From an uncultured Bacteroidales bacterium (GTDB taxonomy: Bacteria; Bacteroidota; Bacteroidia; Bacteroidales; F082): DNA of 64,000 nt. Positions 26,201-33,648 of the stretch are shown here, piece by piece. The notes beneath the pieces were generated by a model, which saw only the letters and a list, made by a program, of their open reading frames with translations, had not been told where the DNA came from and ran no database searches. The stretch is taken from positions 62,001-126,000 of the forward strand of contig CAJOIH010000002.1 in the NCBI GenBank assembly GCA_905234455.1, written 5' to 3'. Positions within the stretch are counted from its first letter, which is position 1; each line of letters opens with the position of its first letter. The translations under genes were made by a program, and so were the position numbers.

Positions 26201-27898
26201 ACTCCCGACAACTTCCTGATTAGCCCCGCCAAGGGTCAGTACACCAACATCTCGTTCTATGCCTGCGGTCAGGATGCCAACTACGTGGCCGAACACTTCG
26301 GCGTGGCTGTCTCCACCGGCAACAACACCAGCGCCTCCGACTTCACCATGGTCCAGGAATGGACGATGACTGGCAAGGGCAACGGTGTCATGAGCATCGG
26401 ACGTAACGGTGAAACCAGAGACCAAGGCACATGGCATCAATTCACTGCCGACCTCAGCGCCTACGCTGGTCAGGACATCTGGGTGGCCATCCGTCACTTC
26501 AACTGCACTGACATGTTCATCCTCGATGTCGACGAAATCACCCTCACCGCTCCCGGCAAGGGCAGAACCGTCCTCTATGAACCTCACTTCGTGACCGATC
26601 CCGGTGCGATGGCCAATGGCTCCGACGCTTCTTGGACCAAGGGCGGCCAGGCCACTTGGGGCCCGAACGTCAACAATGGCGGCGGCTACAAGCTGGGTGA
26701 TGACTTCACACTGACTGCTGCTTCTACCATCAGCGAAATCGAAGTCTACGGTTACCAGACCGGTTCAACCACCACTTCGACCTTCACTGGTCTGTATGCT
26801 CAGATCTACAACGGTAACCCGGCAAGCGGCGGTACCGTGGTTTGGGGTGACGAAACCACCAACCTCATGACTGCTACTTCGTTCACCAACTGCTACCGCG
26901 GCTCCGATGGCGAAACTACCGCCACCACCCGCCCGATCATGGCTGTCACTGCCAGCAACCTGAATATCAGCCTCGAAGCTGGTACCTACTACCTGGTGTG
27001 GAGCCTGGCCGGTTCCGGTTCAAGCGGTCCTTGGGGCGCTCCTGAGGCTGAACCTGGTGTGGGTAACACCGGTAACGGTATCCAGTACACTTCAACTGGT
27101 TGGACCAACCTCACCGACAGCGGCGCTGGCACCACCTACGGTGCAGCCTTCAAGCTCGTTGGCGAAGGTGGCACTCCTGGTCCTGGCCCGGGCCCGCAAC
27201 CCACTGGCGACGTCCTCGGCGCTATGATCTTCCGTGACGGCGAACTCATCGCTGGTCCTGTCACTGGCAACAGCTTCGTCGACGAAGGCGTCGAACCCGG
27301 CACCTACGAGTACTGCATCAGAGTGGCCTACAGCAACTACGCTATGGCCTGCGAACAGTGCGAGATTGTCGAAGTCGCCGAACAAGCCTGCGATCCCGTC
27401 AGCAACCTCGAAGCCTACTACATGAACTACAACAACATGGAAGGCTTCGTCATCGACTGGACCGAACCTGAAGGCGCTCTTGAAGTGGCCCTCTACTTCG
27501 AAGGCGAAATGCTCGGAACCATCGGTGCCTCAACACACCCGATCTTCCTCAGCTTCGACGGCCCAATGCCCGCTGGTGACTACACCATCGGCGCCGTGGC
27601 CATCTACGACGACTGCGAATCCGAGATGGTGACCTACTCCGCCTTCTACGATGAAGTCAACGACAACAACATCGTCAACAACATCTATCCTAACCCGACC
27701 AACAGCACCGTGACAATCGAAGCTGAAGGCATGAACCACATCACTGTGGCTTCCGTCCTCGGCCAAGTGGTCTACGATGCCGACGTCGATGCTGACCGCC
27801 TCGAGCTGAACCTCGGCCAATACAACGCCGGCCTCTACCTCGTCCGCATCAGCACCGTCAACGGTGTTAGCGTGAAACGCGTGAGCGTTGTCAAGTAA
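20207..27898 (+). CDS. Giant T9SS-secreted surface protein (paralog 2)
   Basis: The 2563-aa protein has signal peptide MKKLFLTLAMFLLAFTGVMRA and the same parts list as its upstream neighbour. It has three cleaved-adhesin/anchor-J domains: about residues 424-610 (FSEGFESGMPTGWTTIDANN), about 1100-1285 (YDFDNGTMMGWTNIDADG) and about 1935-2120 (FDSGAEGWTSLDADGD). Two MAM-like segments start near 956 and 1362 (DFEDGEIPTVFNNAV). There are FN3-like stretches, PGPGPQP linkers (about 1628 and 2325) and an (NP)n linker (about 1919). The C-terminus is a T9SS type A sorting domain (NNIYPNPTNSTVTIEAEG, ending VNGVSVKRVSVVK). Several segments are nearly identical to paralog 1 at the DNA level. It is presumably exported and anchored to the surface. 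Confidence 0.88.
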   Translation: MKKLFLTLAMFLLAFTGVMRAQDTFEVQIGDGTGSTGYFPFYTLYNYSIGETLYLASELEEAGVSTGAMTSLSWYANNTTGYEQQGISIWMANVADEALTTTSHVTTDMTLVYTGTSTPLVGWNEFVFNQDDFAWDGTSNLLIFCQRNNGAWNSTINWAATTGLSFNAMAYRYQDSGAYNVTVGNTMYTATTRPNIIFKGAVGSGVPVVGPTNIVTVPDVLDLGYLPMGATAPYWMEPATFYFKNTGKKAVVNSLINTIGAQLPVEIATPFTLRYNDSVMATVNYGYLDPAEGPIAEQFVIDYTPDRAFQTFDIMATPYTPVQGDVFELPIEVINYPYTSNSNSGFHKNYNIPGALADANDAVYKVTFENASILNVTVNGNDPAVAIYTECFDGEAGPMADNVYTGGPNPCNPVGPGTGVAASTFSEGFESGMPTGWTTIDANNDTYTWCTTSAIPTTWTYYATMTLDWYRTGTDAICSGSYINGVGAITPDEYLVTPQVTLAPGSQFSFWAAATDAGYPADHFGVFVSDNGTSNWTMVNEWTMTAKGTAPKGGRETRDGNGLRLGSWYEYTVDLSQYAGQKYIAIRHFNCTDQYILCVDDISLTAGRSAATSTPTNTESIDAMYVGAGTYYIVAASTSASFTVNMSLDPVPAPTAPVITYPTDGLTGVTTPVTLAWTLDQYADEMQVILGTQYPPTDILIDWTHNLAETYEVTSLMSSKTYFMQVKTRNTSGESASEIVGFTTAIAPVTGFEVAVADLYPGDSAVFSWNANTRTLIGYNFYQDGVKLNDEPLTTTGYVVNDLDYNMTGYEFQVSSVYTEGESALSAPILVRMTGNGTVSGTVYEQDGTTPVADANVVIRGNDAYSAYQSFTFTTDANGQYTGEVLEGMYVAYAAKDGYQDCYYPDDVMVAYNTTTDNIDITMHEVYTAVGIVTATEQEDEDNVLVEWNFVPASVIVDFETGDFSQAEFTLPATYPWEVTTTNPYEGTYCMKSTCEGQASASSSIEATVEVPYDAMMGFMVKVSTEANYDKFHFYIDGVEQGNLSGNMDYTYKEYAVTAGTHTYKWEYTKDSSVNSNDDCVYVDNITMYMPAPPAPSGMNYDFDNGTMMGWTNIDADGDGNVWVSSANPGIYHNSGVSLSGTGHNASEAYVISGSYANQTAMALTPDNYMVSPSKIAAQNGAVISFYACAQDASYAAEHFGVAVSTAGNTSASDFTTIQEWTMTAKRAQADEDGAIRGTRAQGSWYQYTVDLSSYAGQEIWVAIRHFNCTDMFILNVDDIILGDGSEATIAKGGNRSLNGFNIYRRDNNLDEPVAELVATVAGTDSTYVDAEWANLTYGVYQWGVQAYYEGNPAPADRSLTTYDFEDGEIPTVFNNAVTPTYPWIVVDGNGGKAIMSSNGGVASSESTIELTYLFASDGTISFDAECMGEGSSTAWDKCIFSIDGTQQFAVGATVAGWNNYSYEITAGEHTFTWKYTKDSSVNPTGDYMMVDNIAIQAGLEIPEQNFDGLAEIVWSNEIEKDMYSEVTVNVTLNSGLSAEGANVAIGSYTATADENGTAILENVRKGDYTLNVSLDEYGNYSEAVSITEDEHVFNVILFEELVPIEDLYVSPTGWAMWNGGFTPVNPTPGPGPQPGAGQWYYYGDDVQGTGIGASGPFYWAVMFPAGTYTGNMVTKVANYGSHDDYYGTNGAFTGTVTIYNDGTSAPATAVGTMDISMPDTDQLVEFEFPSPITIDPTKNLWVVFYNASSSDYVASACVDSGDPNGRWVSLDGSTWQDLAGAGVSGYNWMIRVYVAQGAKGEVVEILDPIQPVSNSGKLAMAPVAPKANRAALYYKVKLDGTYVGETDNLYLQHDVEGFEEGSEHVTEVAPVYATAMGEWASYTWIYNPCENYDGATDYTATVDGQDVTLTFTLPEGGNPNPNPNPNPNPGGTTTYTFDSGAEGWTSLDADGDTYGWVLGSEIGGIYLVSGASLAGSGYQSSADLMCSGSYSNVVGALTPDNFLISPAKGQYTNISFYACGQDANYVAEHFGVAVSTGNNTSASDFTMVQEWTMTGKGNGVMSIGRNGETRDQGTWHQFTADLSAYAGQDIWVAIRHFNCTDMFILDVDEITLTAPGKGRTVLYEPHFVTDPGAMANGSDASWTKGGQATWGPNVNNGGGYKLGDDFTLTAASTISEIEVYGYQTGSTTTSTFTGLYAQIYNGNPASGGTVVWGDETTNLMTATSFTNCYRGSDGETTATTRPIMAVTASNLNISLEAGTYYLVWSLAGSGSSGPWGAPEAEPGVGNTGNGIQYTSTGWTNLTDSGAGTTYGAAFKLVGEGGTPGPGPGPQPTGDVLGAMIFRDGELIAGPVTGNSFVDEGVEPGTYEYCIRVAYSNYAMACEQCEIVEVAEQACDPVSNLEAYYMNYNNMEGFVIDWTEPEGALEVALYFEGEMLGTIGASTHPIFLSFDGPMPAGDYTIGAVAIYDDCESEMVTYSAFYDEVNDNNIVNNIYPNPTNSTVTIEAEGMNHITVASVLGQVVYDADVDADRLELNLGQYNAGLYLVRISTVNGVSVKRVSVVK

Positions 27899-27917
27899 TT
27901 GACCCCATCGTCAATCC

Positions 27918-27949
27918 AAAAAAGGGTGGCCCTACGGCCACCCTTTTTT
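27918..27949. terminator. Bidirectional rho-independent terminator
   Basis: GGGTGGCC-CTAC-GGCCACCC (27924-27943) is a perfect 8-bp stem flanked by six A on the left and six T on the right. It can end the giant gene from the left and the adenine deaminase gene from the right. Confidence 0.92.
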
Positions 27950-27973
27950 ATTTCATCGAAAAAAAATAAAAGA

Positions 27974-29608
27974 TTATCCCAAGGAAGTGAACCCAAACTT
28001 CATGACGTCAAACAACCCCTTGTCGCTCAACTTCAATTCCGGAATCACCAACAACGCCATGAACGACAGCGTCATGAACGGACTGTAGAGCGTGCACCCA
28101 AACTCGTGCGCCAACCGGTCGGCACGTTCGTAATCCTCGGCCACACGGCCGCCTTCCTCCAGGCTCATCAGCCCAGCCACCGGCAAGGGCAACAGGGCAA
28201 ACTCCGTCTCACTGCACGCCACCATGCCCCCCTTGGTGTAAATCAACAGGTTGATGGCCCGCGCAATGTCTTCGTCCGAGCACCCCACCGCCACGATGTT
28301 GTGGCTGTCGTGCGCCACCGAAGTGGCAATGGCGCCGCGTTTCAGGCTGAAGCCATTCACGAAACCTACCGCCGGCTGCGCCTTTTCATAACGGTTCAGC
28401 ACCACCATCTTCAACAGGTCGCGTGAGGTGTCGCTCACGATGTTGCCATCCACCACCTTCGGCGTGGCAAAGATGGTGTTGGTGAACAGGTTGCCGTCCA
28501 TGGCGGCAATCACCTTGATGTGCTCTCCCTCATAGTGAACCTGAAGTGCCTCGGCTTGGATGGGCATCGCATGGAAGTTGTTGATGGCCTCCTCCTTGCG
28601 CCGCTGCATCAAGGCTACGCCGTTCTCGGCTACCTTCCTGCCTTTGACATAGGTCTGCATCACATTGAATTCGTCGAGGTTGTCCACCACGATGAAGTCG
28701 GCGTCGTCACCCTTTTGCAGCAGGCCCACGTCGAGATGGTAGTGCCGCACGGCGTTCAACGAGGCCGCCCGTAGCACGTCCATCAGCTTGTAGCCCTGGG
28801 CCAAGGCACGTTTCACCAGCAAGTTGACATGGCCCTTGATCAAGTCGTTGGGATGCTTGTCGTCCGAGCAGAACATCAGCATCTCGGGATGTTCTTCCAT
28901 CAAGGGGATGAGGGCGTCGAAGCCCTTCGCCGCACTGCCTTCGCGGATGAGGATCTTCATGCCGAGCTTCAACTTCTCCCGGGCCTCCTCGATGGTGTTG
29001 CACTCATGGTCGGTGCCGATGCCAGCGCCGACATACTTCTTGAGGTCGTCGCCCGTCACCATGGGGGCGTGTCCGTCGATGGGCTTGCCGTGACGGTGGG
29101 CCGAATCGAGCTTCTTCATGACCTCAGGGTCGTCCATCAGCACCCCCGGGTAGTTCATCATCTCGGCGAGATAATGGATGTCGTCGCGCGCCATGAGCTG
29201 CTCGATGGCGGCAGCGTCGAGGGTAGCTCCCGAGGTCTCGAACGGGGTGGCCGGCACACAGCTCGGGGCACCGAAATAAAACTTGAAATGCCCGCGCTTG
29301 CCGCTGTTGATCATATAGTCGATGCCTTCCACACCCATCACGTTGGCAATCTCATGCGGGTCGCTCACCGTGGCCACCGTGCCATGGGGTACCGCCATGC
29401 GGGCAAACTCCGACGGGGGCACCATTGAGCTCTCGATGTGGATGTGGGCATCGATGAAGCCTGGCAGGATAAACCTTGGCTCGGCCTCTGGCGTTTCGGT
29501 GATTTCGGCAATTTTGCCGTCATTGACGGTGACGGTGCCGGGGAAGATGCACGACCGGACCAGGTCAACGATCTGGCCACTCAAGGTGAAGCTGTTGTCT
29601 TCTTTCAT
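27974..29608 (-). CDS. ade: Adenine deaminase
   Basis: This amidohydrolase converts adenine to hypoxanthine for purine salvage. The 544-aa protein starts with the small beta-sandwich typical of the superfamily, then ILPGFIDAHIHIESSMVPP near residue 50 (metal-binding HxH), VSDPHEIANVMG, YLAEMMNYPGV (Glu), PIDGHAPMVTGDDLKKYV (His) and MFCSDDKHPNDL (catalytic Asp region). The C-terminal domain, with GGMVACSETEFALLPLPVAG and a closing YSPFMTLSFMALLVIPELKL, matches the Ade family over its whole length. It is divergent from the methyltransferase gene at 29672 and shares a promoter region with it. Confidence 0.95.
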   Translation of the reverse strand: MKEDNSFTLSGQIVDLVRSCIFPGTVTVNDGKIAEITETPEAEPRFILPGFIDAHIHIESSMVPPSEFARMAVPHGTVATVSDPHEIANVMGVEGIDYMINSGKRGHFKFYFGAPSCVPATPFETSGATLDAAAIEQLMARDDIHYLAEMMNYPGVLMDDPEVMKKLDSAHRHGKPIDGHAPMVTGDDLKKYVGAGIGTDHECNTIEEAREKLKLGMKILIREGSAAKGFDALIPLMEEHPEMLMFCSDDKHPNDLIKGHVNLLVKRALAQGYKLMDVLRAASLNAVRHYHLDVGLLQKGDDADFIVVDNLDEFNVMQTYVKGRKVAENGVALMQRRKEEAINNFHAMPIQAEALQVHYEGEHIKVIAAMDGNLFTNTIFATPKVVDGNIVSDTSRDLLKMVVLNRYEKAQPAVGFVNGFSLKRGAIATSVAHDSHNIVAVGCSDEDIARAINLLIYTKGGMVACSETEFALLPLPVAGLMSLEEGGRVAEDYERADRLAHEFGCTLYSPFMTLSFMALLVIPELKLSDKGLFDVMKFGFTSLG

Positions 29609-29629
29609 GAGGATGATGTTTTTCTACTG

Positions 29630-29656
29630 CAAAAATAATCGTTTTTCGTATTTTTG
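29630..29656. promoter_or_regulatory. Divergent -7 boxes between ade and the rRNA methyltransferase
   Basis: On the minus strand TATTTTTG (29637-29630) faces ade; on the plus strand TATTTTTG (29649-29656) faces the methyltransferase. The two boxes are 11 bases apart. Confidence 0.55.
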
Positions 29657-29671
29657 CAAAAACTGTTTCCT

Positions 29672-30874
29672 ATGAACGACACCCCTATTTATCCCGTCAT
29701 ACGCCTGTTCCAAGGCAAAGAAGAAGCCGTACGCCGTTTCCACCCTTGGGTGTTCTCAGGCGCCATCGCCGAAGGTCCTGAGGGCCTTCAGGCAGGCGAC
29801 ACCGTCACGGTGACCGACCACCAAGGCCATATCCTGGGCACCGGCTTCTGCGAGTCGGACAGCATCGCCGTCAAGCTGCTGTGCTTCGAGAACCGCAAGA
29901 TCGACGAGTGGTTCTTCCTCGACAAGCTCCAGCATGCCCTGGAAGTACGCCGCCCCATGGGCCTGGTGGGCAACCCTGAGACCAACTGCTACCGCCTGGT
30001 GCATTCCGAGGGCGACAGCCTGCCCGGGCTGATCGTCGACATCTACGGCCATACCGCCGTGGTCCAAGCCCAAACCGAGGGCATGGCCCTCCACCTGAAG
30101 GAGATCGTCCGCGCACTGAAACTGCTTGCCGACCTGGAGCTGAAAGCTGTGTACAACAAGAGCGCGGAGGCCATGCGCCGCATGGGCAAGGACGATGCCG
30201 TGGCCGACGGCTACCTGCTGGGCGAACGTATCGAAGAGGACCTCGTGGAACACGGCTGCCGCTATCTCGTCGACTGGGAAAACGGGCAGAAGACCGGGTT
30301 CTTCCTCGACCAGCGGGAGAACCGCGACCTGGTGCGCCAGCTGGCCAAGGGCAAACGGGTGCTCAACGCCTTCGGCTACACGGGCGGCTTCTCGGTGGCA
30401 GCCCTGAAAGGCGGCGCCCAAAGGGTGGTCACGGTCGATGCCTCGCAGAAAGCATTGGATACCGCGGCTTTAAACCTGCAGCTGAATGGGTTCTCCGTCG
30501 ACGACAACCCCTGCGTGGCCACCGACATGAAAGAATACGTGAAAGAGGTGAGCGAAAACGAGTTCGACCTCATCATCCTGGACCCGCCGGCGTTTGCCAA
30601 ACGGCACCACGATAGGCATCGCGGCCTGCAAGGCTACCGCTTCATCAACGCCGAAGCCATCCGCCGCATCGCCAAAGGCGGACTGCTCTTCACCTTCAGC
30701 TGCTCCCAAGCCATCGACAAAAGCATGTTCCAGAGCATCGTCACGGCAGCCGCAATAGAAGTCGGGCGGACCGTGAGAATCTTATATCAACTCTCACAAC
30801 CCGCCGACCATCCTATTAATATCTACCACCCCGAAGGGGCTTACCTGAAAGGCTTGGTGCTGTTGGTGGAATAG
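29672..30874 (+). CDS. RlmI-like class I SAM-dependent 23S rRNA methyltransferase
   Basis: The 400-aa protein has an N-terminal PUA domain (FHPWVFSGAI, then GDTVTVTDHQGHILGTGF), a central RlmI-type region (TNCYRLVHSEGDSLPGLIVD, NGQKTGFFLDQRENRDLVR) and a Rossmann methyltransferase domain with motif I RVLNAFGYTGGFSVAAL, DPPAFAK and FSCSQAI, in which the Cys matches the catalytic cysteine of RlmI-type m5C methyltransferases. E. coli RlmI methylates C1962 of 23S rRNA; the same target is inferred but not shown. The ATG at 29672 is preferred to an upstream in-frame TTG, which would fall inside the -7 box. Confidence 0.88.
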   Translation: MNDTPIYPVIRLFQGKEEAVRRFHPWVFSGAIAEGPEGLQAGDTVTVTDHQGHILGTGFCESDSIAVKLLCFENRKIDEWFFLDKLQHALEVRRPMGLVGNPETNCYRLVHSEGDSLPGLIVDIYGHTAVVQAQTEGMALHLKEIVRALKLLADLELKAVYNKSAEAMRRMGKDDAVADGYLLGERIEEDLVEHGCRYLVDWENGQKTGFFLDQRENRDLVRQLAKGKRVLNAFGYTGGFSVAALKGGAQRVVTVDASQKALDTAALNLQLNGFSVDDNPCVATDMKEYVKEVSENEFDLIILDPPAFAKRHHDRHRGLQGYRFINAEAIRRIAKGGLLFTFSCSQAIDKSMFQSIVTAAAIEVGRTVRILYQLSQPADHPINIYHPEGAYLKGLVLLVE

Positions 30875-30876
30875 CC

Positions 30877-31473
30877 TTAACGGCTTCCGAACATCGATCC
30901 GGGCTTGTTGGGGACCTTTACCGGCTTCGACGGCTTCGACGACTTGGCGCCGCTGGCGTTTTGGCTCAGACGGACCAGATAGGCCTTCTCCACGGTAGGC
31001 GGATCATTCAAGTACTTGTTGGTGTAAACGAACTTTTCGTTGCTGAACGACTCGATATTGATGTTGTAGGTGTAAGGAACAGTAGTCTGCATGTTCATAT
31101 ACAGGATGTTGTCGTCCTCGTGGTACGAATAGGTGAACTTCGTGACGAAGGTGGTGTCGGGGCACGGAATGGTGTCGATGATGGTGTCGCCCTCTACGAT
31201 GCTGCCGATCAAAAGGGTGTCGCGGCTGCGGTCGCGCATCTCACCGGTACGGTTGTCGCGGAACACCAGGTCGATGCCGCTCTGCTGGTCACCGGGAGTG
31301 AAAGTGTAGGTCTCAATGGTGCTCTCAATGGGATTGCCTGCATAGTCGATGTTGTAATAGTCGAGGCGCTCCACACCCCAAACGCCGACGAATTTCTGAT
31401 AATCATCAGGTCCGCACGAAGTCAAGACGGAAACCAGTGCAATCACCGCTGTGAAAAGGGTCAGTTTCTTCAT
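30877..31473 (-). CDS. Small lipoprotein of unknown function (lipocalin-like)
   Basis: The 198-aa protein begins MKKLTLFTAVIALVSVLTSCGPDDYQ, a lipoprotein signal with lipobox LTSC. The mature part opens FVGVWGVERLDYYNIDYAG and is beta-rich, with many Tyr and Thr residues, resembling Bacteroidetes lipocalin-like lipoproteins, and ends in a basic Ser-Lys-Pro tail (SSKPSKPVKVPNKPG). No catalytic motif is visible. A second in-frame ATG six bases upstream (31479) would add Met-Ile. It converges on the methyltransferase gene with a 2-base gap. Confidence 0.75.
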   Translation of the reverse strand: MKKLTLFTAVIALVSVLTSCGPDDYQKFVGVWGVERLDYYNIDYAGNPIESTIETYTFTPGDQQSGIDLVFRDNRTGEMRDRSRDTLLIGSIVEGDTIIDTIPCPDTTFVTKFTYSYHEDDNILYMNMQTTVPYTYNINIESFSNEKFVYTNKYLNDPPTVEKAYLVRLSQNASGAKSSKPSKPVKVPNKPGSMFGSR

Positions 31474-31500
31474 TATCATGCTATTTTTAGGTTATGATGC

Positions 31501-31520
31501 GCAAAATTAGTTATTTTTGC
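31501..31520. promoter_or_regulatory. Divergent overlapping -7 boxes (second copy of the 20-base core)
   Basis: GCAAAATTAGTTATTTTTGC is identical to 2736-2755. TAATTTTG on the minus strand (31509-31502) serves the lipoprotein, and TATTTTTG on the plus strand (31512-31519) serves the phosphoesterase. Confidence 0.6.
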
Positions 31521-31536
31521 ACAAACACAAGTGGAA

Positions 31537-32775
31537 ATGAAGCGTTTTTTTCTCTTTTGGACCCTCTTGCTCCTGCCGGTTCTCGCACTCCATGCCCAGG
31601 ATACCCTCACCGTGATGCAGTACAACCTGCTCGAATATGGCAACTACCAAAGCGGTTTCGCCGAGTGCTATGAGACCAACAACAACACCCAGCGCAAGGA
31701 CGAATGCATCCGCACCCTGATGGACTATGTCAAACCCGACATCCTGACCGTGTGCGAGTTTGGCGCTACCCAGGCGCTGCTCGACGGCTTCTTGAGGCAT
31801 AACCTGAACATCAACGGGGCCGATTACTGGAAGTCGGACAACATCATCAACTACGCGCATAGCAACATCATCAACCATATCTTCTACGATTCGCGGAAAA
31901 TGGAGTTGAAGAAGCATGTGGCCCTTCGTACCAATCCGCGCGACACCGATGTGTACGAGCTGTATATGAAGACGCCCAGCCTGCAGTCGGGCGACACCAT
32001 CAAGCTGATCTGCATCGTGGCACATCCCAAAGCCGGCATGAATTACCAGGCCGAACGCCGCGCCCTGATGCAGGTGGCCATGGATTACGTGAACGCCCAT
32101 TATCCCAACGACAACGCGTTGATCATGGGCGATTTCAACATGTACAAGTCGAGCGAGACGGGATACCAGCTGCTCACCCGCACCTATAGCAACCCCAGCA
32201 TATGCTTCGTCGACCCCTTGGCCGGCGTGGGGGGCGTGGGCAACTGGAACAGCAACCCCCAGTTTGCGCCCTTCCATACCCAATCCACACGGCGTTACTC
32301 CGACGAATGCTTCTCGAGCGGCGGCCTCGACGACCGTTTCGACTTCATCCTGATGTCGGATGAGGTGTACATGGGCTTCAACCGCATCCGGTACATCAAC
32401 AACTCGTACCATGCCGTGGGCAACGACGGCCGGCATTTCGACATGAGCGTCGACCAAAACGGCAACGACGTGGTGCCTCCCGTGGTCGCCGAAGCCTTGT
32501 ATGATGGGTCGGACCATCTGCCGGTGACGATGAAGATGCTGGTGTTCGCTCATTTGGAAGTGGAAGAACACGCGTGTGGCGGGTTTACCGTATATCCCAA
32601 TCCGGCCTCAAACCAGCTGGAAGTCTCAGTCAACGGGACATACCGAATCAGCAATCTTTTGGGACAGACGGTTTTATCGGGCCGCGACAGCCGCCGTATC
32701 GACGTGTCGGGCTTGCCTGCAGGTTTTTATTACCTCAGCATCGAGGGGGTTACCCGTAAATTCATTAAGAATTAA
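31537..32775 (+). CDS. T9SS-exported endonuclease/exonuclease/phosphatase-family protein
   Basis: The 412-aa protein has signal peptide MKRFFLFWTLLLLPVLALHAQ, then an EEP domain: VMQYNLLEYGNYQ (first metal-site Asn), ILTVCEFGA (Glu), NALIMGDFNMYKS (GDFN catalytic motif), DDRFDFILMSDE and DGSDHLPVTMKM (terminal SDH). The fold includes nucleases, phosphodiesterases and phosphatases; an exported member could scavenge phosphate or degrade extracellular nucleic acid. The C-terminal 65 residues are a T9SS type A sorting domain (FTVYPNPASNQLEVSVNG, ending GFYYLSIEGVTRKFIKN). The ATG at 31537 is preferred to a GTG six bases earlier. The 3' end overlaps the convergent map gene by 4 bases. Confidence 0.88.
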   Translation: MKRFFLFWTLLLLPVLALHAQDTLTVMQYNLLEYGNYQSGFAECYETNNNTQRKDECIRTLMDYVKPDILTVCEFGATQALLDGFLRHNLNINGADYWKSDNIINYAHSNIINHIFYDSRKMELKKHVALRTNPRDTDVYELYMKTPSLQSGDTIKLICIVAHPKAGMNYQAERRALMQVAMDYVNAHYPNDNALIMGDFNMYKSSETGYQLLTRTYSNPSICFVDPLAGVGGVGNWNSNPQFAPFHTQSTRRYSDECFSSGGLDDRFDFILMSDEVYMGFNRIRYINNSYHAVGNDGRHFDMSVDQNGNDVVPPVVAEALYDGSDHLPVTMKMLVFAHLEVEEHACGGFTVYPNPASNQLEVSVNGTYRISNLLGQTVLSGRDSRRIDVSGLPAGFYYLSIEGVTRKFIKN

Positions 32776-33632
32776 TGCGTCAGGATTTCCAACCCCGTCT
32801 CTGTCATCAGTAACGTGTGCTCCCACTGGGCTGACGGCAACTCGTCCTCCGTCACCACCGTCCACCCGTCGTCGCTGTCGATGAACACCTTCCACGTGCC
32901 CATGTTGATCATCGGTTCAATGGTGAACACCATCCCGGGCACCAACAGCATGCCCGTGCCTTTCCTGCCGTAATGCAACACCTCGGGGTCGTCGTGGAAC
33001 TTCAACCCCACGCCGTGGCCGCACAAATCGCGCACCACGCTGAACCCGTTCTTGTGGGCGTGCTTCTCGATGGCATTGCCGATGTCGCCCACAAAACCGA
33101 ACGGCTTGGCGGCCTCCATGCCGATCTCCAGGCACTCCCTGGCCACGTCCACGAGCTTCTGCTTCTGCGGGGTGGTCTTGCCGATGACGAACATCCGCGA
33201 CGCGTCGGCGTAATAGCCGTCCAGGATGGTGGTGCAGTCCACGTTGATGATGTCGCCCTCCTTCAGGATCTCGTGGGCCGAAGGGATGCCGTGGCACACC
33301 ACCTCGTTGATGGAAGTGCACACACTCTTGGGGAACCCCTCGTAACCCAGGCAAGCTGGCGTGGCACCGTGCGCGATGGTGTAGTCGTACACCAACTGGT
33401 CGATCTCCAGCGTGCTCATGCCGGCGTGGATCCGCTCGCCCACCAAGTCGAGGATGGCGGTGTTGATGACCCCGCTCTTGCGGATGCCCTCCACCTGCTC
33501 CGGGGTGCGTATCAAGTTGCGCTTCGGCACCAAGGCACCTTGCTTCTCAAAGTACATCACCTTTCGGTCCAACTCGGTGGGTTCCTGTCCCGCCGGCACA
33601 CGCCAGCGCTTTCTGTTGTTGAAAATAGCCAT
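32772..33632 (-). CDS. map: Methionine aminopeptidase, type I
   Basis: The enzyme removes the initiator Met from nascent proteins. The 286-aa protein contains all five metal ligands in their normal contexts: GDIINVDCT (Asp), YYADASRMF (Asp), CGHGVGLKFHDDPEV (His), FTIEPMIN (Glu) and WEHTLLMTE (Glu). A roughly 45-residue N-terminal extension (MAIFNNRKRWRVPAG) precedes the usual start of the catalytic domain near IRTPEQVEGIRKSG. The ATG at 33632 is used; an upstream TTG at 33659 would overlap dnaG. It follows dnaG by 16 bases and is probably co-transcribed with it. Confidence 0.94.
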   Translation of the reverse strand: MAIFNNRKRWRVPAGQEPTELDRKVMYFEKQGALVPKRNLIRTPEQVEGIRKSGVINTAILDLVGERIHAGMSTLEIDQLVYDYTIAHGATPACLGYEGFPKSVCTSINEVVCHGIPSAHEILKEGDIINVDCTTILDGYYADASRMFVIGKTTPQKQKLVDVARECLEIGMEAAKPFGFVGDIGNAIEKHAHKNGFSVVRDLCGHGVGLKFHDDPEVLHYGRKGTGMLLVPGMVFTIEPMINMGTWKVFIDSDDGWTVVTEDELPSAQWEHTLLMTETGLEILTH

Positions 33633-33648
33633 TTGTATCTCGATTTTT

